The position numbers and the translations under genes are program-made. DNA of 64,000 nucleotides, taken from Sphingomonas parapaucimobilis NBRC 15100 (GTDB taxonomy: Bacteria; Pseudomonadota; Alphaproteobacteria; Sphingomonadales; Sphingomonadaceae). The notes below the pieces were generated by a model, which had not been told where the DNA came from, made no database searches, and saw nothing but the letters and a program-made list of their open reading frames with translations. The DNA lies in contig NZ_BBPI01000069.1 in assembly GCF_000787715.1 (NCBI RefSeq), positions 62,001-126,000 of the forward strand. The letters run 5' to 3'. This document shows, in pieces, positions 30,003-40,131 of the stretch (its first letter is position 1; each line of letters starts with the position of its first letter).

Positions 30003-32228
30003 TCAGGCAAGGGCGGCGTCCGCGCCCATCAGCGCGGGAAAGAAGCCCTCATGCGCGCGACGCAGGTCGTCGAGCGCCACCACGAAGTCGCCGTCCTCGC
30101 GTTCGAAGATCAGGCGCGTGCCCGCCGTGCGGCCGATCCGCTCGACCTCGACGCCCGCCTGATGCGCGTTCGCCAGGAAGTCCATCAGCGCGGTGTCCTC
30201 GACCGTGGCGATGTACAGGCCCTGATCCTCGGCGAAGAGCTGGCGGCAGGCCTCGCCCTGCTCGGGGAACTGGATCAGCGCGCCGATATTCCCGGCCAGC
30301 GCCATCTCCGCGACCGTGACCGCGATGCCGCCGTCCGACACGTCGTGCACGGCGGTCAGATGCCCGGCGGTGATCGCGTCGCGCACCAGGTCGCCGGTGC
30401 GACGCTCTGCATCCAGATCGATCGATGGGGGCGGGCCAGCCTCGCGGCCTTCGATCCCATGCACTTCGCGCAGCCACAGCGACTGGCCGATTTCGCCCTT
30501 CGGCGTGCCGATCAGGACGATGACGTCACCAGTGCCCTTGAACGCGATGGTCGCCGACTTGGACCAGTCCGCCATCAGGCCGACGCCGCCAATCGCCGGG
30601 GTCGGCAGGATCGCCGACCCGCCGCCGGTCGCCTTCGACTCGTTGTAGAGCGAGACGTTGCCCGACACGATCGGATAGTCGAGCGCGCGGCACGCCTGGC
30701 TCATGCCCTCCAGACAGCCGACGATCTGGCCCATGATCTCGGGGCGCTGAGGGTTGGCGAAGTTGAGGCAGTTGGTGATGGCGAGCGGCTTGGCGCCCAC
30801 CGCCGTGATGTTACGCCACGTCTCGACCACCGCCTGCATGCCGCCGGTGACGGGATCGGCATAGCAATAGCGCGGCGTGCAGTCGGTGCTCATCGCGAGC
30901 CCCTTTTGCGTGCCATGGACGCGGACCACGGCGGCGTCGCCACCGGGACGCTGCACCGTGTCGCCGCCGACCATATGGTCATACTGTTCCCAGATCCACC
31001 GGCGCGAGGCGATGTCGGGCGAGCCCATCAGCTTCAGCAGGTCCGCCGCCGGATCCTGGCAGCCCGGCGAGGTGATCGCGGCCGGAACCTCGGTGGGCAC
31101 ATGCGGGCGGTCGTAGAGCGGTGCGTCATCGGCCAGCGGCGCAAGCGGAATGTCGCACACCACCTCGCCCTTGTGGCGCAGGACCATGCGGCCGGTCTCG
31201 GTCACATGGCCGATAACTGCGAAGTCCAGCTCCCACTTGCGGAAGATCGCTTCGGCGAAATCCTCGCGGCCGGGCTTGAGCACCATGAGCATCCGCTCCT
31301 GGCTCTCCGACAGCATCATCTCATAGGCCGTCATGCCTTCTTCGCGCTGGGGCACGTCATCCATGATCAGCTCGATGCCGACGCCGCCCTTGGACGCCAT
31401 CTCGACCGACGAGGAGGTCAGCCCCGCTGCGCCCATGTCCTGGATCGCGACAATCGCGTCCGAGGCCATGAGTTCGAGGCATGCCTCGATCAGCAGTTTT
31501 TCGGTGAAGGGGTCGCCGACCTGTACGGTCGGGCGCTTGGCCTCCGCATCCTCACCGAAATCGGCCGAGGCCATGGTCGCGCCGTGGATGCCGTCGCGGC
31601 CGGTCTTCGAGCCGACATAGACGATCGGATTGCCGACGCCGCTGGCGGCCGAATAGAAGATCTTGTCCTGATCGGCGACACCGACGGTCATCGCATTGAC
31701 CAGGATGTTGCCGTCATAGGCCGGGTGGAAATTCACCTCGCCGCCCACGGTTGGCACGCCGACGCAATTGCCGTAACCGCCGATGCCATGCACGACGCCC
31801 GAAATCAGGTGGCGCATCTTGGGGTGATCCGGCCGCCCAAAGCGCAGAGCGTTCAGGTTCGCGACCGGCCGCGCGCCCATGGTGAACACGTCGCGCAGGA
31901 TGCCGCCGACGCCCGTCGCCGCACCCTGATAGGGTTCGATATAGGACGGGTGGTTGTGGCTCTCCATCTTGAAGATGGCGGCCTGGCCGTCGCCGATGTC
32001 GATGACGCCCGCATTCTCGCCGGGGCCGCAAATGACCTGTGGCCCTTCGGTGGGTAGCTTCTTCAGGTGGATGCGGCTCGACTTGTAGCTGCAATGCTCG
32101 GACCACATGACCGAGAAGATGCCAAGCTCCACGAGGTTCGGCTCGCGGCCCAGCGCGGTGAGGACGCGCTGATATTCTTCTTCGGACAGGCCGTGGTCGG
32201 CGACGATCTGGGGCGTGATCTCGGTCAT
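30003..32228 (-). CDS. purL: Phosphoribosylformylglycinamidine synthase subunit PurL
   Basis: A protein of 741 residues, the normal length of the small type of PurL that works with PurQ and PurS. Diagnostic blocks are [59 protein letters not shown] and [17 protein letters not shown]. It catalyses the ATP-dependent amidation of FGAR in purine synthesis in the cytoplasm. The start with [19 protein letters not shown] matches the family N terminus. PurQ and PurS are not in the window. Confidence 0.97.
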   Translation of the reverse strand: MTEITPQIVADHGLSEEEYQRVLTALGREPNLVELGIFSVMWSEHCSYKSSRIHLKKLPTEGPQVICGPGENAGVIDIGDGQAAIFKMESHNHPSYIEPYQGAATGVGGILRDVFTMGARPVANLNALRFGRPDHPKMRHLISGVVHGIGGYGNCVGVPTVGGEVNFHPAYDGNILVNAMTVGVADQDKIFYSAASGVGNPIVYVGSKTGRDGIHGATMASADFGEDAEAKRPTVQVGDPFTEKLLIEACLELMASDAIVAIQDMGAAGLTSSSVEMASKGGVGIELIMDDVPQREEGMTAYEMMLSESQERMLMVLKPGREDFAEAIFRKWELDFAVIGHVTETGRMVLRHKGEVVCDIPLAPLADDAPLYDRPHVPTEVPAAITSPGCQDPAADLLKLMGSPDIASRRWIWEQYDHMVGGDTVQRPGGDAAVVRVHGTQKGLAMSTDCTPRYCYADPVTGGMQAVVETWRNITAVGAKPLAITNCLNFANPQRPEIMGQIVGCLEGMSQACRALDYPIVSGNVSLYNESKATGGGSAILPTPAIGGVGLMADWSKSATIAFKGTGDVIVLIGTPKGEIGQSLWLREVHGIEGREAGPPPSIDLDAERRTGDLVRDAITAGHLTAVHDVSDGGIAVTVAEMALAGNIGALIQFPEQGEACRQLFAEDQGLYIATVEDTALMDFLANAHQAGVEVERIGRTAGTRLIFEREDGDFVVALDDLRRAHEGFFPALMGADAALA

Positions 32229-32283
32229 GGCCCGCGCCTTTAACGTGGTGTCGCGGGTTCGTCACTATGGGGATGCGAAGATG

Positions 32284-33798
32284 TTATCCGAAGTGCATGG
32301 CCGCCGCGATGGCAAGGCCGGAAAAGGCCAATGCGGCGGCGATCCAGCCCGCGCCGGTCCGGATCGCCGCCTCGATGCCGCCGGTGGAAAGGCCAGCCTG
32401 CTCGCCCTCCAGCTTGCGCGTCGTGGCGCGAATCAACCGGGGCAGGTCGTCGCCCAGCCGGTCCAGTTCGAGCGCCAGCGCGGCCGCGCGCTTGGTCCAG
32501 CGTTCTGGCGAGAGGCGCGTTTCGACGATCCGCGCGCTGGCCCGGCGAAGGGCGGCCGACAGGTCGAAGTCCGGCTGGATGCCGCTCAATACGCCGTCGA
32601 TGGTGATGAGCGACTTGAACAACAGCAGCATATCGGGCTGAAGGACGATGCGTTCTTCGCGCAGCACCGGAAAGATGTCACCCAGGATCGCCGCCAGCCG
32701 CAACGCGCCGCCGCCATGCCGGGCCACGAGGCGGTCGGCGACCGCCTGAAAGCGTTCCGGCGCGATATCAGCGGTTTGCGACCATTGTTTCAGCGTTTCC
32801 GCCAGCAGTGCGGGGTCGCTGTTGGCGATCGACTGCGTAAAGGCGATCACCTCTTCGCGGCGGCGCGGGGACACATGGCCGACCAAGCCCAGGTCGAGCA
32901 TGGCGATCCGGTTGCCCGGCAGGCATAGCAGATTGCCCGGATGCGGGTCGCCGTGGAAGCGCCCGTTGATGAGCGTCATATCCAGCACGATATCCGCCCC
33001 GGCCGAGGCGATGGCCGACGGATCGATCCCTGCCTGATGCAACATCTCGGCGTTGCGCGGGGGCACGCCTTCGATGAAGTCCATCACCAGCAACGTCTCG
33101 GAGGTTTGCGTCCAGTGGATGGTCGGAACGAGGACGCGCGCGTCGCCCGTAAAATCCTCGCGCAGGCGGTCGGCGTTGCGGCCTTCGTTGGTGAAGTCGA
33201 GTTCTTCGAGGATGTCGCGGCCAAGCTCGCGCACCATCCGAACTGCACCGTAGCGCCTAGCTTCGGTATTGGTCGCCTCGACCATTACGGCCAGCTGGGT
33301 CAGCAGGCGGAGGTCGGCCTCCATCACCGCACGGATGCCGGGGCGGCGAATCTTGAGGACGACTTCCGTGCCATCCGCCAGCGCCGCGCGGTGGACCTGC
33401 GCGATCGAGGCGGCAGCCAGCGGTTCGGAGTCGAACCGAGCAAAGGCGCTCTCGGGCGATTCGCCCAGCGCGGCTTCCACCTGTTCTCGCAGGTCGGCGA
33501 AGGGCAGGCGCGGAGCGGCACTATGGAGCTGTTCGAGCTCGGCGATCCATTCGGGCGCCAGCAGATCGGCTCGGGTGGCCAGGATCTGGCCAAGCTTGAC
33601 CCAGACCGGGCCGAGGGCCTCCATCGCCTGGCGGGTGCGGGCGGGCAAGTCGAAGGGCAGGGCATCCGGATCCCGCCGCGCCGGATCTAGCCCCAGCCGC
33701 GCCAACAGCACGTCCAGCCCGAAGCGCGAGGCCGTGGCGATCACCTCGGCCAGTCGGGCGCGGTCACGTGCCGCAACCCGGATCGCGCCCAGCATCAT
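32284..33798 (-). CDS. UbiB/AarF (ABC1) family kinase-like protein
   Basis: A protein of 504 residues. The ABC1 kinase-like pattern is present: VWVKLGQILATRADLLAPEW (K-x-G-Q), LAAASIAQVHRAAL (Ala-rich loop), VVLKIRRPG, HGDPHPGNLL (catalytic loop) and MLDLGLVG (DFG-like). A hydrophobic C terminus (WIAAALAFSGLAIAAAMHFG) should anchor it to the membrane. UbiB-type proteins support ubiquinone synthesis. It lacks the usual ubiE-ubiB context here, so it may be a paralogue. It starts four bases before the map stop and probably shares its transcript. Confidence 0.87.
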   Translation of the reverse strand: MMLGAIRVAARDRARLAEVIATASRFGLDVLLARLGLDPARRDPDALPFDLPARTRQAMEALGPVWVKLGQILATRADLLAPEWIAELEQLHSAAPRLPFADLREQVEAALGESPESAFARFDSEPLAAASIAQVHRAALADGTEVVLKIRRPGIRAVMEADLRLLTQLAVMVEATNTEARRYGAVRMVRELGRDILEELDFTNEGRNADRLREDFTGDARVLVPTIHWTQTSETLLVMDFIEGVPPRNAEMLHQAGIDPSAIASAGADIVLDMTLINGRFHGDPHPGNLLCLPGNRIAMLDLGLVGHVSPRRREEVIAFTQSIANSDPALLAETLKQWSQTADIAPERFQAVADRLVARHGGGALRLAAILGDIFPVLREERIVLQPDMLLLFKSLITIDGVLSGIQPDFDLSAALRRASARIVETRLSPERWTKRAAALALELDRLGDDLPRLIRATTRKLEGEQAGLSTGGIEAAIRTGAGWIAAALAFSGLAIAAAMHFG

Positions 33799-33802
33799 GG
33801 CT

Positions 33803-34630
33803 TCAGATATAAGGCGGCTGGGTATAGCCCGCCGGGCTGAGGGTGAAGATTTCGCAGCCTTCTTCAGTGATGCCGATCGAATGCTCGAACTGCGCCGACA
33901 GTGAGCGGTCGCGCGTCACCGCCGTCCAGCCATCATCGAGCAGCTTCACGTCAGGGCGACCGATATTGATCATCGGCTCGATGGTGAAGATCATGCCGGG
34001 CTTCAGCTCGGGGCCGGTGCCGGGGCGACCGACATGCACCACCTCGGGGGCGTCGTGGAACAACAGGCCCAGGCCATGGCCGCAGAAATCGCGGACCACG
34101 CCGTAACGATGCTTTTCGGCGTGCTGCTGAATGGCATGGGCGACGTCGCCCATGTGGTTGCCGGGCCGGGCCTGCTCGATGCCGAGCATCAGGCACTCAT
34201 AGGTGACTTCCACCAGCTTGCGCGCCTTGAGCGGCACATCGCCGATCAGATACATGCGGCTGGTATCACCATGCCAGCCATCGACGATCGGGGTCACGTC
34301 GACATTGACGATATCACCAGCCTTCAACGTCTTCTCGGACGGAATGCCATGGCAGACGACATGGTTGATCGAGATGCAGGTCGAATGGGTGTACCCGCGA
34401 TAGCCCAGCGTCGCAGGGACGCCGCCGCGCTCGAGGATGAACTGGTGGATCAGGCGGTCGATCTCGCCGGTGCTGACGCCCGGCACCATATGCGGGACCA
34501 GCATGTCCAGCGTCTCGGCGGCCAGACGGCCCGCCTTGTGCATCCCGTCGAACGCCTCGCGGCCCCAGAGCTTGATTGCGCCGGTCCGCCCCTGGGGCGC
34601 GTCGGCGGAAACGGTCACATAATCGGTCAT
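33803..34630 (-). CDS. map: Methionine aminopeptidase, type I
   Basis: A protein of 275 residues. Metal ligands of the pita-bread fold can be seen: NHVVCHGIPSEKTLKAGDIVNVDVTPIVDGWHGDTSRMY (two Asp), CGHGLGLLFHDAPEV (His), MIFTIEPMI (Glu) and SAQFEHSIGITEEG (Glu). The enzyme removes the initiator Met from new proteins in the cytoplasm. It is divergent from the CinA-like gene with about 50 bases between starts. Confidence 0.96.
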   Translation of the reverse strand: MTDYVTVSADAPQGRTGAIKLWGREAFDGMHKAGRLAAETLDMLVPHMVPGVSTGEIDRLIHQFILERGGVPATLGYRGYTHSTCISINHVVCHGIPSEKTLKAGDIVNVDVTPIVDGWHGDTSRMYLIGDVPLKARKLVEVTYECLMLGIEQARPGNHMGDVAHAIQQHAEKHRYGVVRDFCGHGLGLLFHDAPEVVHVGRPGTGPELKPGMIFTIEPMINIGRPDVKLLDDGWTAVTRDRSLSAQFEHSIGITEEGCEIFTLSPAGYTQPPYI

Positions 34631-34680
34631 GACGGCGATATAGCGTGGCGCGACCGTTTTTGCGAGGCTATGTCGGGCGC

Positions 34681-35451
34681 ATGGAAACCGCGACCCAACC
34701 CGAGCGTATCTGGACCGCCGCGCTGATCGTCATCGGCGATGAAATCCTCTCGGGCCGGACGCAGGACCGCAATATCGCGCAATTGGCCACCTGGTTGAAC
34801 GTACAGGGGATAAGGCTGGCCGAGGTACGGGTGGTGGCCGACCGGGCCGAGGCGATTGCCGAGGCGGTGAACACGCTTCGCGTACGCAATGACTATCTGT
34901 TCACGACCGGCGGCATCGGGCCGACGCATGACGACATCACCGTGGACGCGATCGCCGCGGCGCTCGGCCTGCCGGTGATCGAGCATCCCGAAGCCCGCGC
35001 CATCCTAGAGGATTATTATGCGGAGCGCGGCGGGGTGACTGCCGCACGCGCGCGGATGGCGCGGACGCCGGATGGTGCATCGCTGATCCCCAATCGCGTG
35101 TCCGGCGCGCCGGGCATCCGTATCGGCAACATCTTCATCATGGCCGGGGTGCCGCACATTACAGCAGGCATGCTCGACGCGCTGACCGGCACGCTGGAGG
35201 GGGGCCGCCCGGTCGTATCCGGAACGATCGGCTGCTGGGTCGGCGAGAGCGAGGTGGCCGAATTGCTTCGCCAGGCCGAAAAGACGCATGAAGGGGTGGC
35301 GATCGGCAGCTATCCCTTTTTCCGCGAGGGCCGCACGGGCGCGAACTTCGTCGTGCGAAGCCCCGATGCGGCACAAGTCGACGCCTGTCTGCGGGACCTG
35401 AGCATGGCGCTGGAAGCCGATGGTCGGGACGTCGTCGCGGGCGGCATCTGA
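34681..35451 (+). CDS. CinA-like molybdopterin-binding (MoaB-fold) protein
   Basis: A protein of 256 residues. TAALIVIGDEILSGRTQDRN and YLFTTGGIGPTHDDITVDA are the MoaB/Mog-fold signature of the CinA N-terminal domain. The C-terminal PncC nicotinamide-nucleotide amidase domain of full CinA is absent, so this is the short form found alone in many alphaproteobacteria; its reaction is not settled. An upstream GTG at 34645 could add 12 residues. It is not near the moa/moe genes, so a role in molybdenum cofactor synthesis should not be assumed. Confidence 0.83.
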   Translation: METATQPERIWTAALIVIGDEILSGRTQDRNIAQLATWLNVQGIRLAEVRVVADRAEAIAEAVNTLRVRNDYLFTTGGIGPTHDDITVDAIAAALGLPVIEHPEARAILEDYYAERGGVTAARARMARTPDGASLIPNRVSGAPGIRIGNIFIMAGVPHITAGMLDALTGTLEGGRPVVSGTIGCWVGESEVAELLRQAEKTHEGVAIGSYPFFREGRTGANFVVRSPDAAQVDACLRDLSMALEADGRDVVAGGI

Positions 35452-35626
35452 ACCCCGATCCTTTTGCATTTTGTATTTTTTCAAGATTGACGCCGTAAAG
35501 GCGGGTCGTCGGGGCGCGGGTGCCCGTCATGAATGGTCGATGATATGGAGTGGCTCCGGATGCGGATTGCGGTGACTGGAACGGGGCGGATTGTTCGCCC
35601 CGGCGCGGTTCTGGGACGTTAAGCCC

Positions 35627-36604
35627 ATGGCTGAATCCATTCTCGTCACCGGCGCGGCAGGCTTTATCGGTCACGCCACCGCTCATCGCCTTCTTGCGCG
35701 CGGCGAGACGGTCATCGGGATCGACAATCTCAACGACTATTACGAACCGGCATTGAAGCGGACGCGGCTCGCCAGTTTGCAGGATATCCCCGGATTTTCC
35801 TTCCAGGCTATGGACGTCGCGGATGCCGGAGCCGTCGCCACCCTGTTGCGCGAGAACGGCGTGGACCGCGTCGTCCACCTTGCGGCCCAGGCGGGCGTAC
35901 GCCACAGCATCGACCACCCGTTCGCCTATGAGCATTCCAATATCGGCGGGCATCTCGCGGTGCTGGAGGCCTGTCGCCACCAGTCGGGCTTCGTCCACCT
36001 CGTCTATGCCTCGTCCAGTTCGGTCTATGGCGACAAGCCGATGGGAGGGCAGGGGTTCAGCGAGGACGAGCCTTCGATTTCACCCGTGTCACTCTATGCC
36101 GCGACCAAACGCGCGTGCGAATTGATGAGCCAGTCCTATGCGACACTCTATCGCTTTCCGCAGACGGGCCTGCGCTTCTTTACGGTCTATGGCCCCTGGG
36201 GACGGCCGGACATGGCCTATTTCTCGTTCACCCGCAAAATCCTGAACGGCGAACCGATCGAGATTTTTGGCGAAGGCCGGATGGCGCGCGATTTCACTTA
36301 TATCGATGATATCGTCGACGGCATCGTCGGCGCGCTGGACCATCCGCCCGAGCGAGGCGACCACCGCATCCTGAACATCGGCGATAGTCAACCGGTCGGT
36401 CTGATGACCATGATCTCCACGCTGGAACGGACCCTGGGCCGCGATGCGATCAAGATCATGAAGCCGATGCAGCCGGGCGATGTGACCGCCACCTATGCCG
36501 ATGTGTCGAAATTGAACGCGCTGACCGGCTATGCACCCAAGGTCGCATTGGCCGAAGGGTTGGAGCGTTTCGTCGCGTGGTATCGGGATCATTACCGCTT
36601 GTGA
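35627..36604 (+). CDS. NAD-dependent epimerase, UDP-glucuronate 4-epimerase type
   Basis: A protein of 325 residues. ILVTGAAGFIGHATAHRLL is the NAD-binding GxxGxxG motif, IGIDNLNDYYEPALKRTRL and HLAAQAGVRHSI are typical of UDP-glucuronate epimerases, and SLYAATKRACELM carries the catalytic Tyr-x3-Lys with SSSSVYG providing the Ser. The enzyme interconverts UDP-glucuronate and UDP-galacturonate for surface polysaccharides. A 35451-35626 leader holds no other gene. It is the last intact core gene before IS debris, which begins ten bases after its stop. Confidence 0.87.
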   Translation: MAESILVTGAAGFIGHATAHRLLARGETVIGIDNLNDYYEPALKRTRLASLQDIPGFSFQAMDVADAGAVATLLRENGVDRVVHLAAQAGVRHSIDHPFAYEHSNIGGHLAVLEACRHQSGFVHLVYASSSSVYGDKPMGGQGFSEDEPSISPVSLYAATKRACELMSQSYATLYRFPQTGLRFFTVYGPWGRPDMAYFSFTRKILNGEPIEIFGEGRMARDFTYIDDIVDGIVGALDHPPERGDHRILNIGDSQPVGLMTMISTLERTLGRDAIKIMKPMQPGDVTATYADVSKLNALTGYAPKVALAEGLERFVAWYRDHYRL

Positions 36605-36613
36605 GAAGGCACG

Positions 36614-36679
36614 GTGATCACCACAACTTGTTGCCGCCAGTTAGAAAAGGCACATTCCGCAGCAAGATAGAAATGGCAC
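36614..36679. repeat. Solo ISNCY-type element end
   Basis: This 66-bp stretch (starting GTGATCACCACAACTTGTT, then CCGCCAGTTAGAAAA, ending AGATAGAAATGGCAC) is nearly the same as 58048-58112 and lies in the same orientation. There it forms the upstream end of an intact transposase gene; here no transposase is attached, so it is a leftover of an excised or recombined element. It sits immediately after the epimerase gene, at the left edge of the nitrate island. Confidence 0.7.
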
Positions 36680-36690
36680 AGCGCCACCGG

Positions 36691-36791
36691 CAGCGGGGGC
36701 TGCGTGGAGCCCTCCTCATAGCGCAGCGCTGCCCCCGCTGATGTCCCAGCTTCCCGGCTCCTGCCCCCGGACCCGCTGCGAACGCAGCGGG
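36691..36791. repeat. Double-hairpin repeat, copy 1
   Basis: Two stem-loops lie side by side: CAGCGGGGGCTGCG (36691-36704) pairs with CGCTGCCCCCGCTG (36727-36740) with one mismatch, and CCCGCTGCG (36772-36780) pairs with CGCAGCGGG (36783-36791). The same double hairpin occurs at 63210-63312, and its first arm also at 58124-58139, always near ISNCY-type sequences. Together with the solo IS end it makes up most of the gene-free stretch 36605-36980. Confidence 0.6.
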
Positions 36792-37829
36792 CCCGGTCAC
36801 ACCGCCTCAACGATGCAGCTCGTGCTATCGGGTATCGCATCGCCGGTCGCTTCGGCGAAGAAAGCAGACAGGCAGATCCCGCCCAACCCGTTCGTCGGGG
36901 GAGGAGCTGCGGTTTCCTCTTAGCGGCCCCTGCCGGTAGCCGAAAACACCTGTTTCTCATGCCCTGCCCTTTAGTTCCGGATTGAATGGCGTAAGTGACC
37001 TGGACACGCACCTGCGTTTCAATGGAGCGGGGCTTCAATCCAATCGCAACTGGTGGCGGCGGCGGCGGCGCACTGACTCGCTGCGTCGTGACAACGACGT
37101 TGTCATAGGGGCCTGGTCCGTTGAAGCTTAAGTTAGAAACGTTGAGGACGCCGCCCAACTTGATCCCGGAGGCGAGGGCAATGGCTTCCGCCTGTAGCTT
37201 GGCTTCGGCCAACGCCTGAGCGACTCCTCGCCGGCGTACCTCTTTGTCTTCGGCGAGGAAGAAGCGGTCGACGCGCGGATTGGTCGCGCCGAGCCGTCCG
37301 GCAAGCGATACCATCGTGCCGGCCTCGTTCACCGCCGCGGTACGAACCTCGACCTGAACGTCGGCGGTATAGCCAATGATCGCGCATGCGCCAGTCGAAA
37401 GCCGCGGATTGCCATAGCCGGTGCGATTGCAATCGGGGCTGCGCACTTCCGTGATGCCGACCTGCGCCGCGCGTATGTCGGGCTGGGCCGAAATGCCGGC
37501 CAGTCCCTTCTCGATCACCTCGCGTTTGGTCACCATCGCGCGCACTGCCTCGTCGCTGGTTGGGCCTTCTCCGTGGATGGAGAAGCTAATTACGGCACGG
37601 TCGGGCGAACTCGGGATAGTCGCGGCAGCGGTGACAACGATGCTGGGGAGTGCCCCGCCACCAGACTGGGCGATAGCGGAAGACGGTATCAGAAGCGGAA
37701 GTAGTTGATCTCCGTGTAAAGGATGCCTGTCATGTGCACCCTCCGCGGGGCACCCTCTCAGCGAACGTTACTTTGCCACCATGCTAATTGCTTATTGGCT
37801 GCTGAGCAGTGGGCACCATTCCACTGTCG

Positions 37830-39011
37830 CTAAATTGGCGTCGCCTCCACGAGCGCGCCCTTCGCAAGGGAGCCACTGCGTGGCGGTCGCCGGATTAACC
37901 AGTCCACTTGGGCGAGGACGGACTGGGCGCCGCTGTCCTGGCTGGTTGCAGGCAGCAGTCCTTCCGGCCGCCACTGCGCTCGTACAAATAGCTCCCGCGT
38001 GCCGACGGCGGGCAGCGACGCTGCCAACGGCAGCCGCCGCCACTCCGTAGCCGGAACCGTCCTCCCCTGCAGCTTGTGGAGAAGGGGAATCAGAAACAAC
38101 CGGGCTGTCACCATCGCTGCGGTGGGGTTCCCCGGAAGCCCCAGTACCCAGCGATCCCGCGCGCGCCCGAACCAGACAGGTTTTCCCGGCTGCATCGCGA
38201 CCTTGTCGAACACGAGTTCGAGGCCGTGCGGGGTGAACATAGGCTTGGCGAAATCGCGATCGCCTACCGAGGCGCCCCCCGAGATGACGACCACATCCGC
38301 GTGCTCCAGCGCCTCTCCTGCCGCCGCCGCAAGCGCGACGACATCGTCGCCCAGGCGGCGGAAAAATTTGACCAGTGCACCGTTTCGCCGAGCTAGCGCG
38401 CGAACGCCGTAGCTGAGGCTGTCGGGAATCGCGCAGGGCAAGGCCGCCGCGGTGCCAGGGGAGACGAGTTCGTCGCCGGTGGCGATCATTGCGACGACGG
38501 GGCGATGGTGGACGTCTACGTGCGAAACATCCGCGGACGCTGCGGTTACCAAGGCTCCCGGTGTGAGCCTCAGCCCCTTCTCGAGCAGGCACGCGCCCCC
38601 GGTGAAATCACTGCCTGGCGTACGGACGTGCCAACCGGGGCCATAGTCCGCGTCGAAGGTCACCTGACCCGCCGATCTTGTGGCATGTTCCTGCGCGATG
38701 ACGCGGTCAGCGCCCGCGGGAAGCGGAGCGCCGGTGTAAATGCGTACAGCCTGTCCTGCCGCGATTGGAGCGGGAAAGCACTTCCCGGGGAACGCCGCTC
38801 CGACGACGTCCAAGGGGAGGCCCGGAACCGTTGCCGCATCGCAAACGGCATATCCGTCCATTGCGGAAACCGGCGCACGCGGCGAGTCGAAGGCCGCGTG
38901 CAGTGGCTCGGCTAAAAATCGTCCCTCAGCTTCCTCAAGCGCGATCCTTTCGATGCCCAGCGGGGACACCACTCGGGCAAGCAGCGCCTGCGCATCGTCG
39001 AAGGCGATCAT
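37830..39011 (-). CDS. moeA: Molybdopterin molybdenumtransferase MoeA
   Basis: A protein of 393 residues. SAMDGYAV, IYTGAPLPAGADRVIAQEH, IPDSLSYGVRALARRNGA (here replacing the usual DSN-type motif) and VISGGASVGDRDF, then QPGKPVWFG and GLPGNPTAAMVT, identify MoeA, which inserts molybdate into molybdopterin in the cytoplasm. It starts nine bases after moaB and ends the globin-moaB-moeA unit. The presence of Mo-cofactor genes inside the nitrate cluster fits the demand of NarG. Confidence 0.94.
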   Translation of the reverse strand: MIAFDDAQALLARVVSPLGIERIALEEAEGRFLAEPLHAAFDSPRAPVSAMDGYAVCDAATVPGLPLDVVGAAFPGKCFPAPIAAGQAVRIYTGAPLPAGADRVIAQEHATRSAGQVTFDADYGPGWHVRTPGSDFTGGACLLEKGLRLTPGALVTAASADVSHVDVHHRPVVAMIATGDELVSPGTAAALPCAIPDSLSYGVRALARRNGALVKFFRRLGDDVVALAAAAGEALEHADVVVISGGASVGDRDFAKPMFTPHGLELVFDKVAMQPGKPVWFGRARDRWVLGLPGNPTAAMVTARLFLIPLLHKLQGRTVPATEWRRLPLAASLPAVGTRELFVRAQWRPEGLLPATSQDSGAQSVLAQVDWLIRRPPRSGSLAKGALVEATPI

Positions 39012-39020
39012 CGTCCGGCT

Positions 39021-39557
39021 CTATGCACATACGTCGCGCAGGCGGGGCAGGGCGCCCGCGATCGAGCAGGGCCGGTGACGACTGTCCAGTTCGAGTTCGA
39101 GCAGCCCTTGCCAGCCGTCGCGGCAGGCCCCGGTTGAACCCGGCAGGCAGAAGATGAAGGCATCGCCTGCCTGCCCAGCAAAGGCGCGGGACTGCATCGA
39201 GGCGACGCCGACGGTGGTCAGGCTCTTTTGGTGGAAGGCTACCGGGAATCCGTCCATCTCGCGACGCAGCAGCGGCTTGACGGCTTCCGGCGTGTTGTCG
39301 CGCTGCGAGAAGCCGGTTCCACCCGTCGTGAGGATGATTTCGATCTCGGACCGCTCGAGCCAGCGGACGATCTGCCGCCGGATTGCCGGGATGTCGTCGG
39401 TGACGATCGCACAATCGTGCAGCGTGTGCCCGGCGGCAACGATGCTATCGGCCAGAAACGCCCCCGAACTGTCGGTCGCCACGGTGCGCGTGTCGCTGAT
39501 GGTGAGGACGGCCATGCCCAGCGGATAAAAGGTCAACGCCTCGTCGATGCCGGCCAT
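39021..39557 (-). CDS. moaB: Molybdenum cofactor biosynthesis protein MoaB
   Basis: A protein of 178 residues. AVLTISDTRTVATDSSGAFL, IILTTGGTGFSQRDNTPEAV and FCLPGSTGACRDGW define MoaB, the adenylyl transfer enzyme that activates molybdopterin before metal insertion. It is followed immediately by moeA and preceded by the globin after 63 bases, with no terminator visible, so the three probably form one transcript starting upstream of the globin. Confidence 0.94.
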   Translation of the reverse strand: MAGIDEALTFYPLGMAVLTISDTRTVATDSSGAFLADSIVAAGHTLHDCAIVTDDIPAIRRQIVRWLERSEIEIILTTGGTGFSQRDNTPEAVKPLLRREMDGFPVAFHQKSLTTVGVASMQSRAFAGQAGDAFIFCLPGSTGACRDGWQGLLELELDSRHRPCSIAGALPRLRDVCA

Positions 39558-39620
39558 GCCCGTCCTTCCCGTCTTCCAATTGCGTTGCAGAACCTGGCCC
39601 CTGGTGCGGGGCCAGGGATT

Positions 39621-40064
39621 TCAGCCTGCCTCGGCGTAGCGCTTGGCTTCTTCCGCGATCAGGACGTCGGCCAGAAGCCAATACGCCGCTCCCCAGGCGG
39701 CCAGGATCGTTTCGTCCACGGCATCGCCGAGAACATCTTTGATCGCAGGGAGCAGGGCCTCTGCTACCGCAGGATAATGTTCCGGGCGGATGCCGGTTTC
39801 GACATGGCGTGCGGCCATGCGGGCGATTGCCGGGCCCAGGACCGTCAGCTTGTCGACATTCTCGGCATAGGCCAGGATCGCCGCGGCGAGGCGCTTGGGC
39901 TGCTCGCCCGACTCCTGCGAGGCCTGATCGAACAAGCCCTTGATCGCTTCGTCGACGAACAGCCGTTCGTACATGCGCTGGGTGATAGCGAGACCGTGCT
40001 GCTTGAGTGCGGGGGCGGTCGACTTGACGATCGCGATCGTCTCCGGAGACAGGGCGTTGGCCAC
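39621..40064 (-). CDS. Single-domain globin (haemoglobin-like, NO/O2 binding)
   Basis: A protein of 147 residues with the fold pattern of flavohaemoglobin-type globins without the reductase domain: SPETIAIVKSTAPALKQHG, ITQRMYERLF, and a proximal His (H87) in MAARHVETGIRPEHYPAV. Bacterial globins of this class bind oxygen or detoxify NO in the cytoplasm. Its place between fixJ and the Mo-cofactor genes, behind the same 38-bp upstream element as narG, points to handling of NO that arises during nitrate respiration. Confidence 0.88.
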   Translation of the reverse strand: MANALSPETIAIVKSTAPALKQHGLAITQRMYERLFVDEAIKGLFDQASQESGEQPKRLAAAILAYAENVDKLTVLGPAIARMAARHVETGIRPEHYPAVAEALLPAIKDVLGDAVDETILAAWGAAYWLLADVLIAEEAKRYAEAG

Positions 40065-40131
40065 GGAATTCCTTTCGAGGGTGGCGGCCGAACCGGGCCG
40101 TCCCTAGTCGCTATCGCGCGAAAGGGCGGGG

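Larger units (their letters stand above)
36592..37733 (-). pseudogene. SIMPL-domain (DUF541) protein gene, broken at both ends
   Basis: The middle (about 36982-37690) encodes a SIMPL domain: CAIIGYTADVQVEVRTAAVN, LAEAKLQAEAIALASGIKLG and the final strand TQVRVQVTYAI. Upstream, the perfect ribosome site GGAGG and ATG at 37733 lead into MTGILYTEINYFRF and then a stop, while the frame matching the domain carries a signal-like LLPLLIPSSAIAQSGG without any start codon; a one- or two-base indel in the signal peptide explains this. At the other end the frame runs on through the IS hairpin repeat and the solo IS end to a stop at 36592. Normally such proteins are exported, of unknown function. Confidence 0.65.

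Noticed and set aside
29592..32057. 821-codon open frame opposite purL and into nhaA
   Set aside because: Antisense to PurL, whose motifs are unmistakable; the sequence is rich in Arg, His and Asp without any family pattern.
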